Assembly (NCBI GenBank): GCA_030272585.1
Contig: BSYQ01000006.1
Span: 5,357,001 to 5,421,000 of the forward strand
Direction of reading: 5' to 3'
Origin: Bryopsis sp. KO-2023
Lineage: Eukaryota > Chlorophyta > Ulvophyceae > Bryopsidales > Bryopsidaceae
DNA length: 64,000 nucleotides
Part shown: in pieces, positions 48,306 through 58,248 of the stretch
Position numbering within the stretch: the first letter of the stretch is position 1
Layout: every line of letters begins with the position of its first letter
Made by a program: the position numbers and the translations under genes
Notes under the pieces: model-generated
Database searches by the model: none
What the model was told of the DNA's origin: nothing
Seen by the model: the letters and a program-made list of their open reading frames with translations, nothing else

Positions 48306-49868
48306 TGGCCATATTCTCAGGGCACTTGGACTTAACTGTAACCCCAAACCACGTCGCCTCCACCGATTTCGTCACACTGGCCAAGGCCAGAGTGCTATCG
48401 GGTAGAGGAGGGGTAGTTAGGACAGTCCAGCCACAGTCTGGAAGTAGCAGTCCAGCTGCGGAAATGACTAGGTTGGACGGTCCTAGGGGTAGAGACTAAG
48501 GGAAGGGATTGAGGGAGGTTAGGAAGATCAGCTAGGCTTGATAGGTTAGGTAGTCCCCATCAGTAGGTGGGATCCTAGGTGATCAGTGGGACTAGGGTGA
48601 GTCAGGCGGCAGCCTATTTAATGGCTGATCTTAGGTTATTGGATATTCTGGGTGAGGCTTTTGTGTTTATTCGAGTTTGGACCTTTATTGATTGTTGTAA
48701 GAAAGCTTGTGTGAAGAGTCCTGAGTAAGGTGCCTTGCAAAGGCCGTGTGATCAAGTTCAAGAGGCGCTGTCCCCACTTCCGCCGTTCCCGTTCTGTAGA
48801 AACGCCATCACCACCGTTAAGTACGGCTGCAGGGGTGACCCCAGAGGTCAAGGTTACCCTATTTGTGGTTACACTTAACAACCGAACAAGATTAAGATGC
48901 CGGCCATCATGTAGATTTTTGCATTTCTTTCACCTATTCTGTGAATTTCGCCGTTGTTACTTCGGCCATACAACAAACAGCATATAGGTTTTTCGAAGCT
49001 TACAGAAAGACCTAGATACAACCAAGAAGAATTGGGTCTGACACAACACTTTCAAAAACCCATCTATAGTGTCATCACGCATTGATTTCCCAGTTTATAG
49101 AACGCACCAACTAAGAGTCCATCGGGCTTGATAAATTTCAGCATGCAATTCTTGTGTTTTCCCCGTTTCATTCGTGATCACTGGGGATGTGTGTCGCCTT
49201 ACTGGGGTGTTGCGAACTAACCACTTCTCTCGAAGATTTGTCCAAAACATCATAATCTTTTCCCATAAATGAAGGTAAATTACATCACAATCTTTCATAA
49301 TCTTTTCGTTACATGTTTCCCCGGTTTCTGTCAAGCATGCAAAACGCCACATTCATTCAACCAATATAATCCTTTACTTAACAGCAATATCAAGAAATGC
49401 TTCCCCCCCCCCCCAAAAAAAAAAAAGAGAAAAAAACAAGAACTGGAAATCAGGTAACTTGTCTTTGTTTGATGTAATTTGAGGTTTGTTTGTTTGTTTG
49501 TCTTTGTTTGAATGCAAAACGACTCTGTTGAAGCGTTGGCGATCTGGTGTCAGACAGAAGAAACAATTAGTCAAATGAAATGATCTTGGGGGCATTCCAA
49601 CGCCAAAAAAGTAGAACCTTTCCCATCAAAGCAGGACGACTTTTTCCGATTCACCACCTCCAACCCAACCCAACCCCTTCCCTCACAACCCCTGCTCAGA
49701 CGCAATCTTTTCACACCGCCTTCTGTAAGCGTTTTCATCTTTTCAACTGTTTGGGGTTGAGCCAAGTCCTTGTGGCGACGTGCGCCTCTGTGAGATCTGA
49801 CGGGGCTTTCCGTTACGGTCGACGCGTTTTGGTAGGTATTCTCGCTTGAGCCCGAAAAACGCTCGACG

Positions 49869-51943
49869 ATGGCTTCCGTTAGCACGCAGAGTTTGCTGCA
49901 CTCCATCCAAGACGAACTCGCCAAACTGAAAGGCGAGGTGGATATGATCGAAGGAAAATGCAAGAAGGTTGGCGCACCCCACGACCTCCCCCCGCTCAGA
50001 TATTTACTGTTTTTCTTTTCCTGATGGGTGCTTCACGCACGTTCAACTCAACGCACGTCCATGGGGGCGTGAAGATTCGACGTATCTGTATTGGGTCGAT
50101 CGCGGGTGGGCGCATGTCGGACCATGTGGATTGCTCATGTAGAATTCGGGTTCATAAATGAAGTAATAATAAAATAAAATGAAACCCTTTGCAGTGGTTT
50201 GTTATGCGAGTGTTTCACTGATATTTGAGGTAATGGGGGGTGTTCCCCTGACTAAATGCCAGTGTATGTCTCTCCTGGCATCTGGTGGTTGATTTGATGT
50301 TGATGGCATGCATGATCAGAGATCTATCTGAATGCTTTCCTTAAAATAATGATAAATAATGATAAAAGGCCTTGAAAATATGACTGTGGACCGCAGAGAA
50401 TGAATTGAGTCTTGGGGTTCTGGGGGTGGTTTTCAGGTGCCAAATTTCGATTTGGATGTGGCTTTCGTTTTTTTGATCTTTTGAATTCTTTCAACAGTTT
50501 TCCCCGTTTGTGAAAACTATCCTTGATTGTGCGATAGCCGCACTTCTCGATCCGAAATGAAATCACCTCCCTTGAGAAAAAAACCCAAAAAAAACAGGGG
50601 AACTACCTTGGATCGACAGGATTCCGTTGGAAAGATCAAGATCAGATCCCATTTTTTTATTTTTTTTATTTTTTCGCGCCCTTTTTGAATGATTAATAAT
50701 TAAGTAATTTATTTAAAAAAAAAACTTCATCTTTTTTTCGACAGGATAGCGATGAAGATGCCGATACGGTCGTGTCTTTGTCGGAAGGTGACTGTGGGAG
50801 TATGGGTTCCTTCGAAGAATTTGTCCATGCTTCCCTGGGTGAAAAATCTGAAGCTAGGAGTTTGCTACCTTCCCAAGGCGTGAAATCTGGTGATGGGAAA
50901 ACCAGTCGACTGCCTGCCGTCCCCGCGTCGCAACTCTGTCAGGTGCACTCACTGGAACGGGGATGTTTTATTCCAGTACTTTTATTTTACCTGGCACTGA
51001 ACTGTGGAGAATGAAACTGAACTTCCAGCTGCTGGTGTGTGCATTTTCGTTTTTCTTTTTTTTAATATTTCTACCCACACATGAACCAACCGTGTAAAAC
51101 AACGGTCTGTTCAAACAACGATGACATTTCACTTCTTTTTAATTTTTTTTTGGGTTTTGAATGTAAATGTGAAAATGCAGTCTCCATCCCTTCGTGGAAT
51201 CTCGAAGATTTCCAAGCTTGGGTCGAGAAAGTCGTCGACTCGTGAAACGGGGAGCCCTAATGCTCCGGACACCCCGTCGCAAGTGGCTGATCAGACCAGC
51301 CCGACGGATTTGGTCCGGCGGGTGGAGGATGAATCGCCTCGGCCCACGAAGGTGCCTCGCAGTTGCAGTCCTGTGTTGGACTCCAGAATTCCCAGGCCAC
51401 CATCGAGGTGTGAAACTGTTTTGATTAGTGTTTTGTTTTGTTTTTTTGTTTTGATTAGTGTTTTGTTTTGTTTTATCTCCAGTCATTGTGAATGATTTCA
51501 CTTCAGATGTCCAATTACCCCTAACAAAGTTAAAAAAAAGAAAGTTAGAAAGTGAAATTAAAATTAAAAAAGTGAAGCATAATGTGAAAAAGGTACGATG
51601 CCCCTCCCCCCCAAAAAAAAAAAAAAAAACATAAAAAAATTAGAATTAAGAAAGAATGCTGAAAAGGCACAGGTAACTCAGAGAAATTTTGAGACATTTT
51701 TTAATTTAGTTTTTTAAGTTGGGGGTAAAACGAAGCGGGGGTATGTCGGCTTTGTGCAGGTGCCCCACCCCGTTCGATCAACCAGGGAATTTCGGGCCGG
51801 TGCGTGTGGAGGGAGAATCTCGATTACCGAAAGCCCCTAAACAGATATCCTTTTCCCCCAGGGTTGCACCGTCCCCTCAACCCCCACCCCCGCTGGCCTA
51901 TGCATGGAGCGTGGCCAGCGATGGAAAATCGAGTTGGGTGTGA
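49869..51943 (+). CDS. Coiled-coil protein with SxIP motif, paralogue 1
   Basis: Four exons, 49869-49967, 50745-50942, 51181-51407 and 51760-51943, join in frame to 235 residues. Residues about 8-33 form a short coiled coil (SLLHSIQDELAKLKGEVDM). After it the chain is acidic (DSDEDADTVVSLSEGD), then Ser/Pro/Arg-rich and probably disordered. SRIPRPPSR at about 167-175 is an SxIP motif in the basic, Pro/Ser setting used to bind EB1 at microtubule plus ends. The exon 1 and exon 2 starts match the gene at 56953 (QDELA.L..EV..IE.KC; SF-acidic patch), so the two are tandem paralogues. I know of no named family; a plus-end-tracking role is inference from the motif. Confidence 0.75.
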
Positions 51944-52580
51944 AAAAAATATATATGTTCGCACATGCCCTGTTTCCTAGATATAAAGAGAAAGAGCTGG
52001 TTGAAAAAGAATCTAATATTGGGGAAAAAAAAGTCCTGAGAACGAAAAAAAAAAAAGGGGGGGGGGGGTGAAATTGTGGACGTGGCTTCAAACCAAAAAA
52101 AGAGCGGAAAATAACACGCAAGAAAAAACACAAACAGGAAAAGAAAAACCTTTATGTGGAGCCTTTCCAGTTTGGTTTCTACATAATATCTTACTGGACT
52201 TGGGATGGAATGCATTGAGAACAAAACCCTGTTCTCCTTGCAAAACGATTTAAAAAAAAAAATAAAAAGAGAAAAAACCGGGGGATTTTGATTTCATTTT
52301 TTTTTTTTTTGGCTGGTCTGGGGCTTTTTTTGGGTGGGTGCGGGGGGATTGTTGATTTTTTTTTCAAAAACTAGCACCAGTTTTTTCTGGCCATGGATCT
52401 GCTCTGTTCTATTTTCCTCCCCAGTTGGGCCAGAAAAAAAAAATCAACGATTTGATAGACCGAAATTCGTTATCATGGTAGAGTTGGGGTGGATATTTGC
52501 TTGCACAGAGGGGCTGTCAGTCTAGCAATCGCAGAGGAAAATTAGAAAGAACAGATTGAGAAAGAAAAAAAACAACAGTG

Positions 52581-52630
52581 AAAAAATATTCTCCTCCCTA
52601 TGAATATCCTCCGGGAGGAGAATATTTTTT
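52581..52630. repeat. Perfect long hairpin in the paralogue 1 tail
   Basis: AATATTCTCCTCCC (52585-52598) is the exact reverse complement of GGGAGGAGAATATT (52613-52626). The flanking A and T runs lengthen the stem to about 18 pairs, with a 14-base loop. Confidence 0.85.
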
Positions 52631-54789
52631 TTTCGGAAAAGAAAAATCCTGCCCGTCAGGACGCATAGGATTACTTCTTTCTCCTTTTTTTTTTCGATCT
52701 TTTTTTTTTTTTTCTTCAAAATGCCAAAGTTGATTTTTCTTTTCTTTTTAAATCGACTCTCGTTGATTGCCCTCGATTATTTTCGAGAACAGGTGGACAT
52801 TTTTTTTCCTTTGAATTCAATGACCCTTTCTTTTTTCTTTTATTGTATTTTTGTTGTGAGGATAGGGTAGGATTACTGTAGGGGATTCCGTCAGGTTACT
52901 TATCAAAGACAAAGACAAGGAGGAAAAAAAAAACAAAAAGAAACTCACACACACACATGCACAGATAGCCCAAGGGGGGTTTAAAGAGGACAAAAAAAAA
53001 GGTATTTCTGGACAAGAAGTCTTAAAAAGGAAAGGTGTAGAACAAGGAGGATGAAACTTCCGTTATAAATATTAGGCTTCTTTTTTTTTGGGGGGGGGGG
53101 GGTAGATCGGGACTCGAAAGTGTAAGCGACCTCTCCTTATGCAAGAGGTGCGGGAGTTCAGAATTTGGAGGAAAAAAACAAAACAAAAAAACATGCTGGT
53201 GATAAAAGAAAGAAAGAACTTCGTGTGTGAATTATGTAATCAAGAAGAAAGCGTGAGTCATAGGGACTCATTTTTTTCATGAAACAGTGCAAGCAAGTTG
53301 TGGATGGCGAAGGTTTTTTTCAACGGGAGCTGCCACATCGGACCGTGATTCCTAGTTGAATATTAATCACATGAACTGAAATTTGAGCGTATGTTTTGGG
53401 CCAAAAAAAAGAAAAAAGAAAAAAGGGAGAGGTAAAGGTAAAGGAAAAGAAGAAGAAAAGCATCAAGTTTGTGTTTGACTGGACACGATAATTTACTTCG
53501 AATAGAGTGGAGGGAATCTGGAGTAGATGGTGCCGATTTTAAAACGCTAGGCAGAAAACTGAGGGATCTGAGCATTAAGGGAAAAAAAGATAAAACAAAA
53601 GCCTTAGAAATTGCTCTGCAAGAAGGGAGGATTGGGTGTGATTTTCTTTTTCTTTGTTTTTCTTTGTTTTCTTTGGGGAAGGGGGGGGGGGGAGAGGGGA
53701 GAGGAAATATATGCTTTTTGGTTATTTGGCTTCTATGGATAGTTTGACAAGGGTTGGGTTATGGGTTCACGAGAATCGCTGGAAAATGCGATTGGTGTGA
53801 AAGATTTTCTTTTTCGGCATTTTTCACCGCAAGGGAGGTTTAGATGGTGTAAAAGCCATATGGGAAAAAAGCCTATTTTTGTTTTTTTGTTCCTATCCAA
53901 CTTTTCCGATTGCGTTTTAGGGTTTGGGGGCTCTTCTTGAAAGGAGGGGGGGGGTGGAAAACAAGAAGACAGTGGTTCAAGAGGGTTTTTGGTCGAAAAA
54001 GGGAATGCACAGTGCGGTGTTGAGTTGGTGTAAGGATGTATTTTGCATGTGTGTTCGTTCTGGAATGGTTTCGTTTCATGTGGAAATGCCGATATCTATG
54101 AGAAAGCGAGTTAAGTGAAGTGAGTTATATTACCTATTTTGGGGGCTCAAAACCAAGGAGGGTGAGGTTTTTGTTTTCTTCCTCCCATTTTCTCCCCCTC
54201 ACCCAAAGAAGTTTTTTTTTGTTGAATTTGGTAGTGAGTACAATTGTTGGTGAGGAGGTAAGGAACACAAAAAAAAGTCAAAAAACACAAAAAAACAAGA
54301 AAAAAGGGAAGGAAAAGAAGAAACTGAACATAAAGAAGGAATGAAGTGTTTAAAGATTTGTGGGAGGTGTTTTTTCGAAAAGGGAACCGACGGCCAGATC
54401 AATAACAATGGTATGGAGTGGCATTCTGGTTGCCTGAGAAAACGGGAAAAAAAGAAAAACATAAATGTAGTGGGGGTTTTAATAGAATAGGAAAGGTGGG
54501 TTGAGAGGAGAAACCTTCACTGTTGAAATTGTACTCGGGAGGGGACGGATTTCTAAGTTCTGGGGGAATCCTTGAGCAATTCTCGTTCGTTTTTGAGGGA
54601 AAAGGTCCTTTGTTTATTTGCCCCAAAAGATTGGGAAAGAAGAAAAAGCCGGGGGGTGGGTGGCGTTCTGAAGTGCACGGATTAGCGGTGGGTAGCAGGG
54701 AGTGTTTGTTGAAACGGAGCATTGAGTAGGTGTAAATTTGACTTACAATGGTTGATCTTTCATGATTTTGCTCGTGAAAGAACCTGAGA

Positions 54790-54842
54790 GGAGCTTATCG
54801 GAGAGCGCTCCCACCTCCAGCTCTTCTGTTCGATTTTCATCA
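54790..54842 (+). repeat. Decayed tRNA-like sequence
   Basis: gagcttatcggagagcgctc resembles a tRNA D arm and A box, and ctgttcgattttc 20-odd bases on resembles a B box. The T stem is weak, so it is probably a pseudo-tRNA or SINE head. Confidence 0.35.
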
Positions 54843-55177
54843 TTCGGGATTCCATGTGTTGTCAAGAGAGAGTTTGTCTGGACCAGCTTCGTGTGCAGAG
54901 ACGCTGGCCTCCACTGATTTTGTACAAGCGCAAGTCCGAAGCCGCCACTCCCTGCAGCCCGACAGACTCAGTGGCATTGTGATCTTGGTCCTTGAGTTTG
55001 CAGCAAGCTCAGCCACATCCGAAACTGTGTGGCCCAACAGCCCATCCTCAAGGCGGGCGAGAACTGACTGCTTCGATTTCTATTCCCCTCAACCGCTAGA
55101 TCGCCGCCATCTGCAGCCACGAATCCTGCGGCGCAGGCAGCCCCACCGCTGCGGGGCGGGGAATTCGGTTTATGCCT

Positions 55178-55437
55178 GTTACTCCGACCCTGTTACTCCG
55201 ACTCCGTCCATGTCTGACATCGAGACAGCTTCCATGTCTGACAGTCGGCGCGCGCCGGTCTACCTCGCGGTCGCTCGACGCGCGCCGGTTCGCGCCGGTC
55301 TACCCCGCGCTTGTTTAGCCCACTCGCTTGGCGCGCGCCGGTCGCGCTAACCCTAAACCCTAAACCCTAAACCCAACCCCCCCCTTTTTTTGAGTCGGAG
55401 TAACAGGGGTCGGAGTAACAGGGGTCGGAGTAATGGG
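55178..55437. repeat. Telomere-like CCCTAAA array flanked by inverted repeats
   Basis: About three and a half CCCTAAA units lie at 55350-55374. On the left (55178-55206) is GTTACTCCGAC in two copies; on the right (55392-55437) its reverse complement GTCGGAGTAAC occurs in two full copies plus a variant. Between them the motif GCGCGCCGGT repeats several times and TGTCTGAC occurs twice. This could be a healed break, a subtelomeric fragment or a small non-autonomous element. Confidence 0.8.
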
Positions 55438-56952
55438 GGTACACCGGGAATCCAGCGGTACTGTGATCGGTTTCAGAGCGAGACTGAAACTATATGTCAT
55501 TCTTTCAAACGGTAGATCCGCAAGGATAGTCCATGTTTTCGGAAAGCAGTGTCGAAGCAGCCAAGCATCCCGTCGCGAATTCTCGCGCGCTCCTCGAGCC
55601 TGTTGGAGGCCGTAGTGAAAGAAGCAACCCCGCGGACGGGGCGCCATGCTGAAATCGAACCGCCTTTCTGGATAGACTGAAATACGCGCGCGTCCAGGTG
55701 GGGGGGAAGGACGGAGGTACAGCTTTGATGGTATTTTTGCGTGTCGACCCTATATCGGGCGGCATGGATAATAATCCAAGAAGAGTATCGACGCTTGCTA
55801 TTTTCGGAAAAACGGCGCCAGCTCCACCCCCCCCCCCCCCTCATTTTGCACAATTTGGTTTTTGGACTGTAACTTTGGAGAGGTGGGTCGCATCCGCTGT
55901 ATTAAACTAAACTCAAGCGTCCCGCGTTGATACGATTCTCGCGGTGTAGTGATAATCGTGAGAGGAGGTACTTGTATGAACGTCATCCACACATTGGTTG
56001 ACATTCCCGAGCGAGTCCGCTTGGCGAGGGCGGAGGAAGGAGGGAAGGTGAGTGGTGGAGCGGAGGTATGACTCCAAAACAGAAACGAACTATAATACAA
56101 TAAAAGAGCGCCCGAAACCGCGGAAAAACCGTTCAGGCGGTGCGCTAGAGGGTCGGACTCGCCGTCGGCTGGTAGGCAGGTTGGTCGTCCGTGTGTTGCG
56201 GAGAACCGCATTTTCGAAAAGAAAAAGACGAGGAACGCGACGCTTTGCGAAACGTCGGATCAGTGGAAGCGTGAACGAACGTGTCCAGACTCCGCTCTCG
56301 TCAAATTTCACGGCAGTTCTTTTTTGTGCGTTTCGTGTTTTTTTTTCTTCTTTTTTTGGCCATTTCGCCTCCGTTCTGTTGGGTTTGGTTTCGAACGTTC
56401 CGGCATTGACGCGCGTCGTGGCTTTTCGCGTCTCATGGAATGCAGGACGGAGCGTGTGAGGCGTCCTTTCGCTAGCCGAGGTGGACGAGGTGAGACGCGA
56501 GACTGCTTGGAAAGGAGGTGTTAGGTCATGTGTGAGAAGAGATGCTATGTAACGGACGCGACGGAACTCTTGCTGCTCCTGCTTTTGTGAACGAGTAGAA
56601 GAAAGAATCCACGCCCCGCTCGATGCGGATGCGTGTGCGTAGCGCTTATCCTTGCTGCTCGTGAACATATCGATCCTGGTCGGAACACCAAAAAAGGGGG
56701 GCGCGCGTCGCCGTTCGTTTCTTCCGTCGTTTTTCCCTCCTCGCGAGAACGCTTTCTGATACATCCCCCCCCCCCTCTTTCGGGGTTTCGACGACTTCCA
56801 TTCGGAAGTGCCCCCCACGTGGTTTTCACTGACGTTATGTAAGGCTTTTCATTTTTTTTCCCGTTTCGAGTTGCAACTCTCTTAGGAGTTTTTATTTTTT
56901 TTGTTCTTGTTTTTGTTCTTCTGAAACGAATGGTGGATGTGTTGGCAGTAGG

Positions 56953-58248
56953 ATGACTTCCGCTCGAGGTGATTTCTTGGTTAGGCTGCAGGATGAGTTA
57001 GCCGAGCTCAGGAAGGAGGTCGAAGTCATAGAGAAGAAGTGTGCCCAAAAGTTCCTGTTGCTTAATGTAAGCGTGAGTCCCCCCCCCCAAAAAAAAAACA
57101 AAAAAAAACAGATAAATATGGACCGAGTCTGATAACAAAAATGAACTGCTAAAAACTCGCTTTTTCTTCTCCTACCCTTTATTCTTTGTAAAAATAGCTT
57201 TCCTTTTTTTGGAAGCTTTTATGTTTTGCAATGTATCGCTGGCATTTGATATATTCGTTTTCATCAAAAGTTTTTTGAGGAGGTTGACAAAAATTCCATC
57301 AATCAATTTTCTTTATTTCTTTTTCCAGAAAATAAAACAAAGCTTTACTTTCAGTTTCATTCCTCGTTTTAAAAAAATAAAAAGGCACTAAACCGGAGAT
57401 CTCCCATCAAGCTTCATTAACAGCTGTGGATTTTTGTGGCGCATTATTTGCAGAGGACCCCAGACGATGACAGCACAGATGGAACGGGCTCAGGGTTGGG
57501 TCGTACATGCAGGAGGGTTTCATCGTTCGATAAATTGTCCCAAAACTCCACCGAAAGAAGCTTCAAAAGTCGAATTCCGAGGTCATCCTCCACCACGGAT
57601 CACAGCTGTTCGGAAGACCTGGGCTCGCCGGCACCTCGAGCCTTCAAATTCAAATCTAAAGGTCGCATGACTTTCCCCAGACCTGTGAATTCTCTGGGAG
57701 CAGCCGGCCGTTTGGTGGATTGTGCGGCAGCGTACCCACCCAGCAGCACTTCTTCTTCGTCCTTCTGCTCCAGGGAAACCTTGAGCGTGGGGAGTGGCGA
57801 GTTCAAACGCTGCGGTTCCCCTCAAAGCACTCTGGAGGCGATGTCTGCCCCTCAGAGCAGGTGTCTGACTCAAACTCCCCAGACCGGGCCGAGGAGGTTG
57901 TTAGAATCCACTTCTCTGCGATGGGAGCACCTCGAGTGCGGCAGTGGGGATGGGTCGAAAATTCCACGGGCTCCCAGGCCTTCCCACTTGCCCAGGTGTT
58001 TCAGTGCGTTGGGTTGGTCCGAAAGCGGGAGCTTAGTCACTAGATTGAGCTCCCTGCAGAAGGGGAGCGCTGTTGGGAGGGGTTCGCCGTGTCCTTCGTT
58101 CAGCTCGATTGGGGGGTATAGTGCTCGATTAGAACAAGAAGGGAATAGCACTTCGAGGTTGCCCAGCCCCCCAGTCAGTGATGACAAAAGACTGAGGGGG
58201 TGCAAATTGAGGGAGCCCTATGCTGAATTCAATATCGGGTGCCTGTGA
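56953..58248 (+). CDS. Coiled-coil protein with two SxIP motifs, paralogue 2
   Basis: Two exons, 56953-57066 and 57454-58248, join in frame to 302 residues. Residues about 7-34 form a coiled coil (DFLVRLQDELAELRKEVEVI), close to that of the gene at 49869. The rest is Ser/Arg/Pro-rich and likely disordered. SxIP motifs are SRIP at about 77-80 (followed by RSSS) and SKIP at about 206-209 (followed by RAPRPS), both with basic residues beside them. Where paralogue 1 has four exons this copy has two, so introns were lost or gained since the duplication. The first exon could extend a few codons past the similarity. A coiled-coil dimer with several SxIP motifs would suit an EB1-binding plus-end tracker; this is inferred, not shown. 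Confidence 0.75.

Larger units (their letters stand above)
47027..49868. other. Non-coding stretch with decayed repeats
   Basis: 47027-47610 is the C-poor tail of the GRAM gene, with AATAAA at 47601. A tRNA-like unit lies at 47.74-47.84 kb (-), and two diverged repeats of about 77 bases, 182 apart, at 48047-48305. 48.4-48.9 kb is unlike its surroundings and may be an old mobile-element remnant with a TATA-like tatttaatgg, but I cannot name it. 49.7-49.87 kb is CpG-richer and should hold the promoter of the next gene. Confidence 0.45.
51944..56952. other. Non-coding stretch between the paralogues
   Basis: 51944-54720 is C-poor on the + strand with many A, T and G homopolymers and no gene; it may be a very long 3' UTR of paralogue 1. 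It contains a perfect hairpin at 52581-52630. From 54.75 kb the composition shifts to GC- and CpG-rich, with a tRNA-like remnant near 54.80-54.84 kb, the telomere-like array at 55.35 kb inside inverted repeats, and a CpG-rich run to 56.85 kb that probably includes the promoter of paralogue 2. Confidence 0.5.

Noticed and set aside
47908-48499. Overlapping frames of 75-176 codons
   Set aside because: They span the diverged direct repeats and disagree in frame between repeat copies, so they are not coding.
54856-55350. 164-codon frame in GC-rich DNA
   Set aside because: Runs through the inverted repeats and tandem GCGCGCCGGT motifs; high GC alone removes stops, so a chance frame is likely.
55540-55680. 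Possible structured RNA with GC stems
   Set aside because: No match to 5S, snRNA or tRNA features that I could find; the short GC stems are expected in such GC-rich DNA.
56090-56818. 242-codon minus-strand frame
   Set aside because: Arg/Thr/Ser-rich product of CpG-rich promoter-like DNA with no motif; it lies directly upstream of paralogue 2.
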